Assembly: GCF_003264935.1 (NCBI RefSeq)
Contig: NZ_QLOE01000002.1
Location: 62,001 to 126,000, forward strand
DNA from: Methanothermobacter tenebrarum
GTDB lineage: Archaea; Methanobacteriota; Methanobacteria; Methanobacteriales; DSM-23052
Length of the DNA stretch: 64,000 nucleotides
Reading direction: 5' to 3'
Below, one piece after another: positions 10,926 through 19,863 of this stretch (positions within the stretch are counted from its first letter, which is position 1; each line of letters starts with the position of its first letter). Under the pieces are notes generated by a model. It was given only the letters and a program-made list of their open reading frames with translations. It was not told the DNA's origin and searched no databases. A program made the position numbers and the translations under genes.

Positions 10926-11684
10926 CTATTTTATTTCTTCCGGTAGGAAGCCTGCTTGGCTTCTTAGGACGTGGATTCTTTGGGTTACTTCTACTACGGG
11001 TTCATCGTCACGATATGCTATGTTGTCTCCACGGTATATTGTGGTTTTCTCTTTTAGGGTCTCCTCATCTAGTGGTTCTCCTAGGTCTACTGGTTCGTCT
11101 AGTTCGTCTCCGATCTGGTTTTTAACTGCTTCTACTCTGCCTGTGTCTGGGTTGTAGACTTGTCTTCGTAGCATGTCGAACATCATACCGTTTTCGTCTA
11201 ATCTTAGTGAGTGTCCGTGTACTGTTTTACCCCTTATACCGCTTCTTGCGGGGTCGAAGAATTCTGTTTCGATAAGTTCCTTGGAGAGTTTTTCAAGGTC
11301 TCTTTCTCTTGTTTCGATAATTTGTCGTCCTGATAGTGTACCTGCATCAGCCCCTCTGTATCTCCAGAGGTATGCTCTGGATCTTACATATGGTTGGGCT
11401 GGTGCATTGTACATTGAGTCTGTGAATTGGATGTATCTGACCCTGTCACCTGCCTTGGCACCGTCTAGTGGTTCTACAAGTTCCCTTATTGGGTCTTCTG
11501 GTTCATCTAATTCTTCGAGTGGTGGGTGTACGCTTGGGTATTCTTCTCCAGGTGCTCGGTGTCCTAGGATCCATACCACGTCCTCATCTGAGACTTCTCT
11601 CAATTTTTCTAATTCGGCTTCAGGGTTCATGAATTTTCTTCTGTTTTCGGCAATCTTGGTTTTGCCGGGATAGAATTGTGCCAT
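10926..11684 (-). CDS. mcrG: Methyl-coenzyme M reductase subunit gamma
   Basis: 252 residues. Highly conserved McrG features are 'HRAPGEEYPSVHPPLEE', 'YIQFTDSMYNAPAQPYVRSR', 'SGRQIIETRERDLEKL' and 'SLRLDENGMMFDMLRRQ'. The start at ATG 11684 follows AGGAGGTG at good spacing and gives the known N-terminus 'AQFYPGKTKIAENRR'; a GTG at 11693 is in frame but would bury the ribosome site. The gene starts one base after the mcrC stop. Confidence 0.98.
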   Translation of the reverse strand: MAQFYPGKTKIAENRRKFMNPEAELEKLREVSDEDVVWILGHRAPGEEYPSVHPPLEELDEPEDPIRELVEPLDGAKAGDRVRYIQFTDSMYNAPAQPYVRSRAYLWRYRGADAGTLSGRQIIETRERDLEKLSKELIETEFFDPARSGIRGKTVHGHSLRLDENGMMFDMLRRQVYNPDTGRVEAVKNQIGDELDEPVDLGEPLDEETLKEKTTIYRGDNIAYRDDEPVVEVTQRIHVLRSQAGFLPEEIK

Positions 11685-11685
11685 A

Positions 11686-12282
11686 TCATGCACCTCCTAA
11701 TGCTAACTTAACCTTTCTAATGATCTCATCCAACTTTTCTTGGGGGCATGTTTCTCCTCTAATAACCCCACTGATTATATCAACTATTGTACCCTTTGTT
11801 TTGGGTTCTTCTGGCATGACAACCCTCGTTTTAACACCTATCTTCGCGAAGTCCTCGAAGTCGACGGGATATTCGCATATTACTATGCAAGGACGATCTA
11901 CATTCCTTAGTATGAGCCTAGCCTTGTAGATTATGTGATGTTTCACTCCTCCTAGGTGTACTACTAGGAGTTTGTGTCTTTTCATTTGTTCAATTTCTTG
12001 ATCTGTGAGTCCGAATAAGCTTCCTGCACCTGCTGTCGGAGCATCTTGGGGCACTCCCGCCCCTGCGTTTAATACTAGTGTGCTTGTCATTATATTAGCT
12101 TCACGGAGTGCGAATGTTATCTCACAGACTGGCTTTGTTATGTGGCGTCTGCCAGGGGACATTGCAACTGCAAGGACTTCACTTCCACATTGGGCGAAGG
12201 TTCCTCTCTGGGCTATGCCACCTCCTTCACCCATACCCATTGTTTCTCGGCAGTCAACAACATGTGTGCACTTTCCGATCAT
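11686..12282 (-). CDS. mcrC: Methyl-coenzyme M reductase operon protein C (McrC)
   Basis: 198 residues. Starts '[20 protein letters not shown]' and contains '[20 protein letters not shown]', typical of McrC. McrC is not a subunit of the purified reductase; work in Methanothermobacter placed it in the ATP-dependent activation complex that reduces F430 nickel to Ni(I), together with Mmp7, Mmp17 and the A2 protein. Several Cys (residues 5, 11, 32, 53) are candidates for redox function. Confidence 0.96.
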   Translation of the reverse strand: MIGKCTHVVDCRETMGMGEGGGIAQRGTFAQCGSEVLAVAMSPGRRHITKPVCEITFALREANIMTSTLVLNAGAGVPQDAPTAGAGSLFGLTDQEIEQMKRHKLLVVHLGGVKHHIIYKARLILRNVDRPCIVICEYPVDFEDFAKIGVKTRVVMPEEPKTKGTIVDIISGVIRGETCPQEKLDEIIRKVKLALGGA

Positions 12283-12735
12283 CTACTGCTCCCTTTTCTC
12301 CTTTTTCTTCTTTATTATTGTGGCCCTTTCAGTTAACCTGGCGTTTGGGTCTGTTAAACCGATGAGTTCATCTGGGATCTCATCAAGGAGTTCTCCATAC
12401 TTTAGTTCATCGGTTACTGTTTTCTGGGTTCTTATGAATTTTCCTATGTGAACTTCGAATCCGAATGGTAAATGTTCTTCACAGACTTTCTTTATATCAT
12501 CGATTGCGCTTTCATCCTCGACTTCTAATAGTACTCGACCAGGTTTCACTTGTAGTTCGACTTCCTGGCCGCTGATTTTGATCATTCGACGGTCAGGGTG
12601 CCCCTCCTCTGCTGGGGGGAGTCTCTGACCTTGTATGACCATCCTCTTTATACTTTCGATTTCTTCAAGGTCGTTAAGGAGTTTCTCGGTTGTGTCGGCC
12701 CCGAGGAGTCTGTGTGGGAATATTTCAATGTCCAT
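12283..12735 (-). CDS. mcrD: Methyl-coenzyme M reductase operon protein D (McrD)
   Basis: About 150 residues beginning '[19 protein letters not shown]', which matches McrD proteins. A longer frame to TTG 12753 adds six residues; I prefer ATG 12735 for agreement with the family. McrD binds unmodified or apo McrA and is thought to be a chaperone-like factor in holoenzyme assembly rather than a catalytic subunit. The C-terminal '[11 protein letters not shown]' is a basic tail. It ends directly at the mcrC start. Confidence 0.95.
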   Translation of the reverse strand: MDIEIFPHRLLGADTTEKLLNDLEEIESIKRMVIQGQRLPPAEEGHPDRRMIKISGQEVELQVKPGRVLLEVEDESAIDDIKKVCEEHLPFGFEVHIGKFIRTQKTVTDELKYGELLDEIPDELIGLTDPNARLTERATIIKKKKEKREQ

Positions 12736-12769
12736 TAGTTTCTTTGCCCCCAATCTTGGGTGAGATCAT

Positions 12770-14101
12770 CTAGATTTCATCTTTTATTTCGGCGGCAGCC
12801 TCCACTACGAATTTGAGTGGTTCTCGGAACTCGTCTACTTGGCTGAACACGTCTTTAATTAGTCCGGATGTTGCTTCTGGGGAGAACATCTGGGTTCCTG
12901 AGTCTAGTGCCATTGCAGCGGCGACGCATGGTATGGCGAACCCTTTACTGTGTCTTGTGACGATGTGGTTTCCGTTGAAGATACCTGGACCACCACCACC
13001 GTAGATGGAGTGGCTGAAGAAGGAGAATCCTACTGCTGTACCTTCTACTCTTCCGAAGTCTACGCTTGGTAGTCCTGTTTCGAATTCGATTAGGTCGTTG
13101 TAGTATAGTAGTGTTGATGATACACCTTGTGCTGCCCTTGCTGCGCCTTGGTTGACCATTGTAGCGGCCATTTGACCGGCTGCAGCATAGGCGTTCCATA
13201 GTGGTATGTCATCTGTTCCATATACTTTGAAGCCATCTAATTCTTTCTCGACTTTTATCACACCATCTTCGAGTGCTCTTTCAACAACAGAGGCTACTAC
13301 GGTACCTACTGTTCCTTCTTTTCCGTTTTCTTTAACTAGGTCGTATACGAGATTGTCTGCGTTCATTCCCTGGTATGCAAGTCCAAGGAGGTGCAATCTT
13401 TCAAATGCTCCTACTGCGTCACCCATTTCGAACATTGCTGTCTGTTCTAGGATTGATGATAGTGCTGCTGCTTGCATTGTGTTCTTGAGTGTGGCTGCTA
13501 CGATGTGGTTGACTAGAATGTTCCTTAGGGCATATCCTGGGCCTTCGAGTTTCTGTGGTATGTCTAGCATTGTGGCTATGTTACCTCCTAGGTATTCGAC
13601 TGATTGTGGGTATCTTCCGAGTACTGCTGCTTTGACCATGTTGGCGTCGTACATGCTAACATCTAATTCTTTGATTATGGCTTGTACGAATGCGCTAGCT
13701 GTTACTAATGGTGCTACGGAGTATTCTGCAGCAGCTTCGAATCTTGTGCTTGGTACTTGTACGAGCGCTCTCTTTCCGCCATGTAATAGTTCTACTGTTG
13801 TGTCGTCGTCTTCGGAGACTTGTATCATCTCCTTTGCGGATTCTGCTATGGCCTCAGCATTTCCTAGGATGTCAAGGTCCATTTCTCTTCCTGGTATTCT
13901 GCATCCAGGTCCTGCTACCTTTGCTGTTTTCAGCGCGTTTTCGATTCCTTCCAAGTTGACGGCTACTGTTCTTTTAATGCCTTGTACGATTCTTCGAATT
14001 GCTGGGTTCCAGAGAGGACTTAAGGCCTCTACCGGCACGTCCTCTTCGACGAGGTTGCCTCTGTCGTCGTACAAGTCGACCTTATCCTCAAACTTCGCCA
14101 T
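12770..14101 (-). CDS. mcrB: Methyl-coenzyme M reductase subunit beta
   Basis: 443 residues, full length, first gene of mcrBDCGA. The active-site segment '[20 protein letters not shown]' carries Tyr367, which with McrA Tyr334 positions the substrate. '[20 protein letters not shown]' and '[13 protein letters not shown]' are also family hallmarks. GGAGGG precedes ATG 14101. A 343-codon antisense frame within this gene is a composition artefact. Confidence 0.99.
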   Translation of the reverse strand: MAKFEDKVDLYDDRGNLVEEDVPVEALSPLWNPAIRRIVQGIKRTVAVNLEGIENALKTAKVAGPGCRIPGREMDLDILGNAEAIAESAKEMIQVSEDDDTTVELLHGGKRALVQVPSTRFEAAAEYSVAPLVTASAFVQAIIKELDVSMYDANMVKAAVLGRYPQSVEYLGGNIATMLDIPQKLEGPGYALRNILVNHIVAATLKNTMQAAALSSILEQTAMFEMGDAVGAFERLHLLGLAYQGMNADNLVYDLVKENGKEGTVGTVVASVVERALEDGVIKVEKELDGFKVYGTDDIPLWNAYAAAGQMAATMVNQGAARAAQGVSSTLLYYNDLIEFETGLPSVDFGRVEGTAVGFSFFSHSIYGGGGPGIFNGNHIVTRHSKGFAIPCVAAAMALDSGTQMFSPEATSGLIKDVFSQVDEFREPLKFVVEAAAEIKDEI

Positions 14102-14126
14102 TTTTTCCCTCCTAACAATTAGTTTT

Positions 14127-14192
14127 GTATACTATGCAAGTTGGACATCCGGGGATGTCCAAGATCGTTCATCTAAACCTTGCATAGTATAC
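14127..14192 (-). promoter_or_regulatory. Structured 5' leader of the mcr transcript (nested hairpin)
   Basis: In the mcr leader the 14-base arm GTATACTATGCAAG (reading 14192-14179) pairs perfectly with CTTGCATAGTATAC (14140-14127). Nested inside and directly stacked on it is a 10-base perfect stem TTGGACATCC / GGATGTCCAA (14162-14153 with 14150-14141) closed by a two-base gap. About 16 unpaired bases (14178-14163) remain on one side. No T tract follows, so it is not a terminator. It ends 18 bases or so from the mcrB ribosome site. Confidence 0.75.
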
Positions 14193-14251
14193 GGTGTATA
14201 TCTCTTATTAACATGTTTAATTAAGGTTTCTTTTTAATTCAAGTCGAAAAA

Positions 14252-14260
14252 TTTATAAAT
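14252..14260 (-). promoter_or_regulatory. Probable TATA box of the mcr operon
   Basis: The minus strand reads ATTTATAAAT here, a good archaeal TATA element, with an AT-rich flank. Transcription would begin near 14228, giving a leader of about 125 bases that contains the nested hairpin at 14127-14192. Position is inferred from sequence only. Confidence 0.5.
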
Positions 14261-14330
14261 AAGAAAATAGGGCTATGTATAGAATTATTAACATTTTCAA
14301 TATTTTTCACAGTTTTTCCATCCTTAGATA

Positions 14331-14340
14331 AATTATTTAT
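14331..14340 (+). promoter_or_regulatory. Probable TATA box for mmp10, leaderless start
   Basis: AATTATTTAT ends 25 bases before ATG 14365, and no Shine-Dalgarno-like sequence lies between. That spacing predicts transcription starting at or next to the start codon. Confidence 0.45.
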
Positions 14341-14364
14341 CACTAAAATGATAAGATAATAATC

Positions 14365-15615
14365 ATGCAAATCATGGCTGACGTCGGTGGCAGACCAGGA
14401 ATAGACTGCAGAGGATTTTGCAAATACTGCTATTTTAAAGGTGTTAAAGACTTCCCACCATTAGGTTGCAAGAATTGCCCGCCAAACAGGGTCGGATGTG
14501 AAACATGCACCTTGGAAGTTGCCGAACGCAAAAACGAATTCTTACCACCATTCTTCGTCCTAAGTAATGTTCAAACAACCCTCATGATGACACAACCCCA
14601 AGACAAGAACCTAAAAATTAACATAAGTGGTGGCGGGGACGTGAGCTGTTACCCACACCTCCAAGAACTGACAGAGGGGCTTAAAAACCTTGGAATACCA
14701 ATACACTTAGGTTATACAAGTGGAAAGGGCATAGACGACCCAAAAATCGCCACGAGACTAATCAACAACGGAGTAGATGAGGTCACGTTCACCGTATTTT
14801 CCTGCAACCCAAAACTTAGAAGAGAATGGATGAGAGACAAAAAACCAGAAGCATCCCTAGAAGCCTTGAAAATATTCTGCGAAACAATAGAAGTCCATGC
14901 AGCAGCAGTCATAATCCCAGGTATAAATGATGGAAATGAGCTGCTAGAAACATGCGCCAAATTAGAAGAATGGGGGGCTAAAGCCCTAATCATGATGAGA
15001 TTCGCCAACTACGGAAACCAAGGGATCATACTAGGTAACGATCCAATACTCGAAGGAATAGAACCACACCCCATAGATGAATTCGAAAAACTGGTAAGAA
15101 AAATCGACAAAGAATTCAACCTAAGAGTCACAGGCACGCCAGTCTGCGACCCCAAAAACAAGACACCATTCGCCCTTGCAGATGACAAAAACAAAAAATA
15201 CCTTGAAATACTCCCAAAGATAAAAGCAGAGGCCACAATACTCACAGGAAAAGTAGCAGCACCATACATAGAGAAAATAATAAAAAATCTTGGAGCCCAG
15301 GACCTCGTCAATGTTTACCCGACAGAAAAGGACATAGGATGCCTAATAACAAGAAAAGACCTGGAAAAAGTAGACCTCTCACAAATCAAAGAAACCGTCA
15401 TAATACCCGGAAGAGCATTCGTACACGAAAAAGAAGCCGAAAAAATCCTAACACGTGACGGAACAGACAGAATAATAGCAAGAGGCCCTGACAAATTAAC
15501 AGTAGATGGTGAAATGAGCGGAACCCTAACAAAATACGATGTCATCGAAAGGGAAATGGAAGGATTCTACGAGCTCATACAAGCCATAAATTTCTTCGGG
15601 GTAAGACGAGGATGA
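14365..15615 (+). CDS. mmp10: Mmp10, McrA arginine C5-methyltransferase (B12-dependent radical SAM)
   Basis: 416 residues. The N-terminus has the radical SAM cluster motif in 'DCRGFCKYCYF' (C-x3-C-x2-C, residues about 20-28), followed by a second Cys group in 'GCKNCPPNRVGCETCT'. Both are hallmarks of methanogenesis marker 10, which C5-methylates one arginine of McrA; the target (Arg272 in this McrA) is present. The C-terminal third ends 'INFFGVRRG'. It is divergent from mcr across 263 bases and overlaps the next gene by 4 bases (ATGA). The first ATG appears leaderless. Confidence 0.93.
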   Translation: MQIMADVGGRPGIDCRGFCKYCYFKGVKDFPPLGCKNCPPNRVGCETCTLEVAERKNEFLPPFFVLSNVQTTLMMTQPQDKNLKINISGGGDVSCYPHLQELTEGLKNLGIPIHLGYTSGKGIDDPKIATRLINNGVDEVTFTVFSCNPKLRREWMRDKKPEASLEALKIFCETIEVHAAAVIIPGINDGNELLETCAKLEEWGAKALIMMRFANYGNQGIILGNDPILEGIEPHPIDEFEKLVRKIDKEFNLRVTGTPVCDPKNKTPFALADDKNKKYLEILPKIKAEATILTGKVAAPYIEKIIKNLGAQDLVNVYPTEKDIGCLITRKDLEKVDLSQIKETVIIPGRAFVHEKEAEKILTRDGTDRIIARGPDKLTVDGEMSGTLTKYDVIEREMEGFYELIQAINFFGVRRG

Positions 15616-16904
15616 AAATAGTGGTTATAACACCCGAATTCTACAATTACGGTTCAATGATAGTCGCGGGAATCTTAAAAGATCTGGGACATGATGTAAC
15701 ACTACAGAAAGACTTTAAAGATCCCAGGGCGGATATTGTCTTTATAAGTTTGCATTCAACGATCCACCTTATCAAGTATAGAAGAGAGATCAACCAGATA
15801 AAAGCCTTCAAAGTGCTCGGAGGCCCAGTAAGCACAAATCCACAACTAATATTCAGGTACCTTGACATAGACCTTGTGGTCAGAGGGGAGGCAGAAGACA
15901 AAATAGACAAGATAATAGAATACTTAGAGGGTAAGCGGGAGAAAACATCCATCCCAGGTGTAGCGTTCAAAGAAGACGATGAAATAATAGCCACGCCCTC
16001 CACACAAGAAGATTCTATTGAACATCCATTACCCTTGATACCATCTGACATATCAAAGGAGAATATAAGAGGGGCTAACGTCTACATTGAAACCCACCGA
16101 GGATGCGTGGGTAACTGCACATTCTGCCAAGTACCTTGCTTCTTCGGCAGAAAAGTCAGGAGTAGGAGCCTGAAAAGCATAATAGAAGAAGTCAAGGAGT
16201 TCATGAGGAAAGGTGCGAGGAGAATAGCCATAAGTGGGGGTACAGGGACGCTTTATGGTAGCAGAAAATTTAAAAACATAAATGAAGATGCGTTCATAGA
16301 ACTCCTAAAAAAAGTTAGTGAACTCACAAGACCCATAAACTTGACAATCCCTGATATAAGAGTAGATCTCGTAACCGATGACATCCTAGAGACCATAGCA
16401 CGTTACACCAACGGCTGGATATACTATGGAATCGAATCAGGAAGCCCTAAAATCCTGAAGAAGATGAAAAAGGGTATAAGCGTTGATGACGTATCAGAGG
16501 CTGTTGAAATGGCGAGAAAGCATGGAGTGAAAGTCGCCGGATCTTTTATAGTGGGCTATCCAGGAGAAGAAGAGGAGGACTTCCAGGCCACACTCGAACT
16601 TGCAGATGAACTCATGCTAGACGATTATTTTGTGAGTATAGCCGAGCCAATACCAGGAACGGCCCTTGCAGAGGAAGTGAAAAAGCTTCCATTCCATGAG
16701 AATCCAGTTTACATGGACTCTATTGATGGTAGATTTAAGAGTCTCGCGGCAGAGAGAGCCTTCAAATTCCTTTTAGACTCCTATGTATTTAGGAGTATTC
16801 CAGTCCCAGTAACAGATAAGCTATTTAAATCCATCATCGACGAGGTTAAATCCCAAGAAGAGCATATTAGAACCGTAACGGCCATGATAAAAGGTCTTAT
16901 CTAA
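15612..16904 (+). CDS. B12-binding radical SAM protein, candidate McrA glutamine C-methyltransferase
   Basis: 430 residues. The N-terminal about 140 residues form a Rossmann-type cobalamin-binding domain ('MKIVVITPEFYNYGSMIVAG') and the central domain has the radical SAM motif 'GCVGNCTFCQVPC' (C-x3-C-x2-C). It overlaps mmp10 by 4 bases, so the two are co-translated. A family of this architecture (MgmA) C-methylates the McrA active-site Gln; that residue, Gln401, is present in this McrA and is methylated in Methanothermobacter. Neighbourhood and architecture support this role but I cannot separate it by sequence alone from related B12-radical SAM families. Its 3' end overlaps the convergent cation-efflux gene by 8 bases. 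Confidence 0.72.
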   Translation: MKIVVITPEFYNYGSMIVAGILKDLGHDVTLQKDFKDPRADIVFISLHSTIHLIKYRREINQIKAFKVLGGPVSTNPQLIFRYLDIDLVVRGEAEDKIDKIIEYLEGKREKTSIPGVAFKEDDEIIATPSTQEDSIEHPLPLIPSDISKENIRGANVYIETHRGCVGNCTFCQVPCFFGRKVRSRSLKSIIEEVKEFMRKGARRIAISGGTGTLYGSRKFKNINEDAFIELLKKVSELTRPINLTIPDIRVDLVTDDILETIARYTNGWIYYGIESGSPKILKKMKKGISVDDVSEAVEMARKHGVKVAGSFIVGYPGEEEEDFQATLELADELMLDDYFVSIAEPIPGTALAEEVKKLPFHENPVYMDSIDGRFKSLAAERAFKFLLDSYVFRSIPVPVTDKLFKSIIDEVKSQEEHIRTVTAMIKGLI

Positions 16905-18099
16905 ACTTTTTATAGGCGTTTAATATTATTTCTCCTAATGATGTTCCTTCTGGTTTTGTCGTGCCAAGTATATGCTGTGATAAAACATATGCCGGACCCT
17001 CTGACAAATGATCGATTATGAGCACATCGATCTCCTCATCTTTTAGCAACTCCGCAGCTTTTATGCCCCTCTTTTTTTCCAAGTCCTTTCCAGGATTTTC
17101 TATTATTTTAAAATCTTGGACTTTATCATCTTTTACTGATGCTATGATGAAATAATTCGCCCTCCCAAAATGTGAGCTGATAGTCGACTCTAAGCCTCTA
17201 TTATCTTCCAAAGGTGCTGCGATCAACATATAATCCTTAGGTAAGGTTTCTGGTTGTATTATAAGATGATCCATCGCTGGAATTTTCTCCTTGACCCTAT
17301 CATTTACTTGTGAGATTATCTCCTCTATCTTTTTAAGAGGCATCCCCCTCTCAAGTTCAAGGTGGAGTTCCGCGAACAAATAAGGCCCCGATCGTCTGAC
17401 CTTAACATCATGGATGCCCTTCACGCCTTTGACTCCAAGTACAGTCTCTTCTAAGATTTGAAGCGATTTCTGGTCAATACAAGCATCAAGTAAGACTAGT
17501 ATGTCATATCTGGCAAGTTTTAATCCTAGATAGATGATCAGAATCGCTATTAGGATCCCTGCAAAACCTTGAAATCCTCTCAAACCAAGATATTCAAGGA
17601 GTATACCAAAGAACACAACCATAGATGATATTACATCCAAGAAGCTGTGCCTCCCATCATTTATAAGTGCCTGTGAGCCTATCTTCTTTCCTATCCTCTT
17701 CTTGTAAACAGCGAAAAAATAGGAGACAAAAACTGATACCATACTTACAAATAAAGCCAGAAATGGTAACATAAGCCTTGATGGGTTTAATATGTATGAA
17801 AATGATTCCATACCAATTTCAAAGCCGGTTATTATAATCGTTATGGAAACGATTAATGACGCGAAGGTTTCAATCCTATAATACCCATAAGGGAACATTT
17901 CATCCGGTTTTCTCTGCGAAAGCCTCAATCCTATGAAAACAGAAGCAGAAGCAAAAATATCCACAAGTGAATGAAGAGCATCAGCTACTAACGCCAAACT
18001 ACCCGATAAGAGGCCTACAACACCCTTTATTAGCATTAGGAATATGTTCGCATAGGTAGAATATTTGGCAGCCTTCTCACCCTCCTTGAGGAATTTCAT
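16897..18099 (-). CDS. Cation diffusion facilitator fused to a NifX-like domain
   Basis: 400 residues in two parts. Residues 1 to about 290 are a CDF metal transporter: six membrane spans, metal-site motifs 'DALHSLVD' in span 2 and 'HSFLD' in span 5, and a C-terminal cytoplasmic metal-sensing domain. Residues about 291 to 400 ('MLIAAPLEDNRGLESTISSHFGRANYF') form a dinitrogenase iron-molybdenum-cofactor (NifX/NifB-type) domain. CDF proteins export Fe2+, Zn2+ or Mn2+. The gene starts in an ATGA overlap with the preceding MinD fragment, so it is the last gene of the operon 21967-16897. The fused domain resembles the two free NifX-like proteins of the same operon. Confidence 0.9.
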   Translation of the reverse strand: MKFLKEGEKAAKYSTYANIFLMLIKGVVGLLSGSLALVADALHSLVDIFASASVFIGLRLSQRKPDEMFPYGYYRIETFASLIVSITIIITGFEIGMESFSYILNPSRLMLPFLALFVSMVSVFVSYFFAVYKKRIGKKIGSQALINDGRHSFLDVISSMVVFFGILLEYLGLRGFQGFAGILIAILIIYLGLKLARYDILVLLDACIDQKSLQILEETVLGVKGVKGIHDVKVRRSGPYLFAELHLELERGMPLKKIEEIISQVNDRVKEKIPAMDHLIIQPETLPKDYMLIAAPLEDNRGLESTISSHFGRANYFIIASVKDDKVQDFKIIENPGKDLEKKRGIKAAELLKDEEIDVLIIDHLSEGPAYVLSQHILGTTKPEGTSLGEIILNAYKKFR

Positions 18100-18981
18100 A
18101 TTATCCCCATGAGATTATCAATTATATCATTAAATGATTTTTCCAATTCATAGTCATATAATACTGCTGGTATTAAATTAACCAGCGCCTCTATAAAGCT
18201 GACAGTGTAGGGTATTCTCCCAAGCACTGGGATATCCATTGTTTCAGCAAAATCTTCAATCTCTCTAGTAATATCCTCGTTTATATCCCATTTATTGATC
18301 ACTAAACTGTGTGAAATTTCAAAGTGTCTGACAAGCTGAAGCGCCCTTCTAAAATCATTTAATGCAACTATACTAGGTTCAACTACTATAATGACATGAT
18401 CTGTTCCTTTTACTGATGATATTACTGGACATCCGATGCCTGCAGCAGAATCTAAAAGTATTAACTCCATATCTTCTGATTCACAGATTTCGGAGGCTTT
18501 TCTCCTCACAGCATCCACGATTTTCCCGGATCCTGCCTCACCAAGCTTTAATTGGCCAGTTACAATACTGAAGCCATAATTTGTCTCTGATAAACATACT
18601 TCACCCGTATCTACTGGACGGATTTTTATGGCATTAGAAGGGCATGTATATGTGCATGCTCCACATCCTTCACAGAGGAACTTGTTAATTTTTTGGTTTT
18701 GATGTCTTATCATCCCAGTTGATGGCTTTAAACCTACAAGCGCTTAAACATTTTTTATGAGATTTGCAACGCTCTGATAAAATGAATGCCTTTTCGGAGG
18801 CGCTTATCTTTTCACAGTAAAGTTTCTTGTGGTTGCCGAGAAGAAGTGCGAGGTTTGGCGCATCCACGTCACAATCACAAACGATAATATTTTTCCTCTT
18901 GGCGAGTAAAATAGCGATTGAAGCTGTTATACTGGTTTTTCCCGCGCCGCCTTTCCCTGAGAGGATGCATATCTCCTTCAC
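18096..18981 (-). pseudogene. MinD/ferredoxin P-loop ATPase interrupted by a one-base frameshift
   Basis: Two overlapping frames together give one normal MinD-family ATPase with an inserted ferredoxin domain. Part one (18981-18685) has Walker A 'GKGGAGKTS' and the switch 'CDCDVDAPN' and stops after 'CRFKAINWDD'. Part two (18713-18096) has the second cluster 'CEGCGACTYTCPSNAI' and the C-terminal ATPase half with 'LLDSAAGIGCP'. Removing one A from the run AAAAAA near 18690-18696 joins them in frame ('TSKPK' to 'INKFLCEGC'). The first ferredoxin motif reads C-x2-H-x2-C-x3-C, so one cluster ligand is His. Start is GTG 18981 in a GTGA overlap with the preceding gene. A sequencing error, a true mutation or programmed frameshifting are all possible. 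Confidence 0.78.
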
Positions 18982-19856
18982 GTTAACACCATTAGTGATT
19001 CAACCACTTTCATGATATCAGTTATCCCTTGGATTTTAAATGGTTTTCCCTTCGAATAGGCTCGGAGAATAGTTTCAGAATAAGGTATTTCAGCCGCTAC
19101 AGGTATCCCAGATTCCTTGGAGACATTGTATATGATGTTATCATCACCTATCCCTGCACGATTAAGAACGATATTCGAGTCTATGCCAAGTTTTTTCAAC
19201 AATTTAAGGATTAATTTTAGGTCATGGACCCCTAATGGTGTTGGTTCTGTAATTGCGAAGGCGATATGACTTTTTATAAGGGCGTGTATCACGTTACAGT
19301 GCACACCGGCTGCTGTGTCAATGATAATAATGTCCACATCATGAGAATTTTTTATTGTCGCGTCAACTATAGCGGCAGTAGATGCAAGATTAACCTCTGC
19401 TTCTCCAGATATAAGTGTGAAATTTTCTCGAAGTCTTTTTGGATATTTTTCATTTAAAAAGCCCTCATATACTGAACCGATGACTTTTTCAGAGGTTCCT
19501 ATGGCGTTATTTGGACACGTTAGGATGCAAGCACCGCACCCATTACACCTGTCCTCGATAAAAATAGGATAATGACCATGAACATGGACTATTGCATGTT
19601 CTCGGCATGCTTCAGAACATTTACCGCACATGAGACATCTTGTATGATCAAATGATGGTACTGGAATCGTGACTTCCTTTATTTTTTCCCGTTTTACTGA
19701 TAAGATTATATGGTCATCTGGACATTCAACATCAGCGTCTACAAGTAAAACTTTGAATTTTTCTGCGAGGGAAAGTGCAAGGGAACATGCTATAGTTGAT
19801 TTCCCAGTACCGCCTTTTCCACCGGTTATAGCCACCCTCAATGGTTTTATGCCCAT
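18978..19856 (-). CDS. MinD/ParA-family ATPase with inserted ferredoxin domain
   Basis: About 292 residues. Walker A 'GGKGGTGKST' (residues 12-21), switch region 'DADVECPD', then a two-cluster ferredoxin insert with 'CLMCGKCSEAC' and 'CNGCGACILTCP' (residues about 75-125), and Walker B 'IIIIDTAAGVHC'. This family is widespread in anaerobes and probably couples ATP hydrolysis to Fe-S transfer or redox maturation; no exact substrate is known. I use ATG 19856; an upstream GTG at 19892 overlaps the preceding gene. Both clusters have all eight Cys, unlike the frameshifted paralogue next to it. Confidence 0.88.
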   Translation of the reverse strand: MGIKPLRVAITGGKGGTGKSTIACSLALSLAEKFKVLLVDADVECPDDHIILSVKREKIKEVTIPVPSFDHTRCLMCGKCSEACREHAIVHVHGHYPIFIEDRCNGCGACILTCPNNAIGTSEKVIGSVYEGFLNEKYPKRLRENFTLISGEAEVNLASTAAIVDATIKNSHDVDIIIIDTAAGVHCNVIHALIKSHIAFAITEPTPLGVHDLKLILKLLKKLGIDSNIVLNRAGIGDDNIIYNVSKESGIPVAAEIPYSETILRAYSKGKPFKIQGITDIMKVVESLMVLT

Positions 19857-19863
19857 CACCCTT

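Noticed and set aside
13206-14237. 343-codon open frame antisense to mcrB
   Set aside because: Lies wholly over a certain gene, has no family features and low-complexity Ser/Thr composition. It is a by-product of codon use in mcrB.
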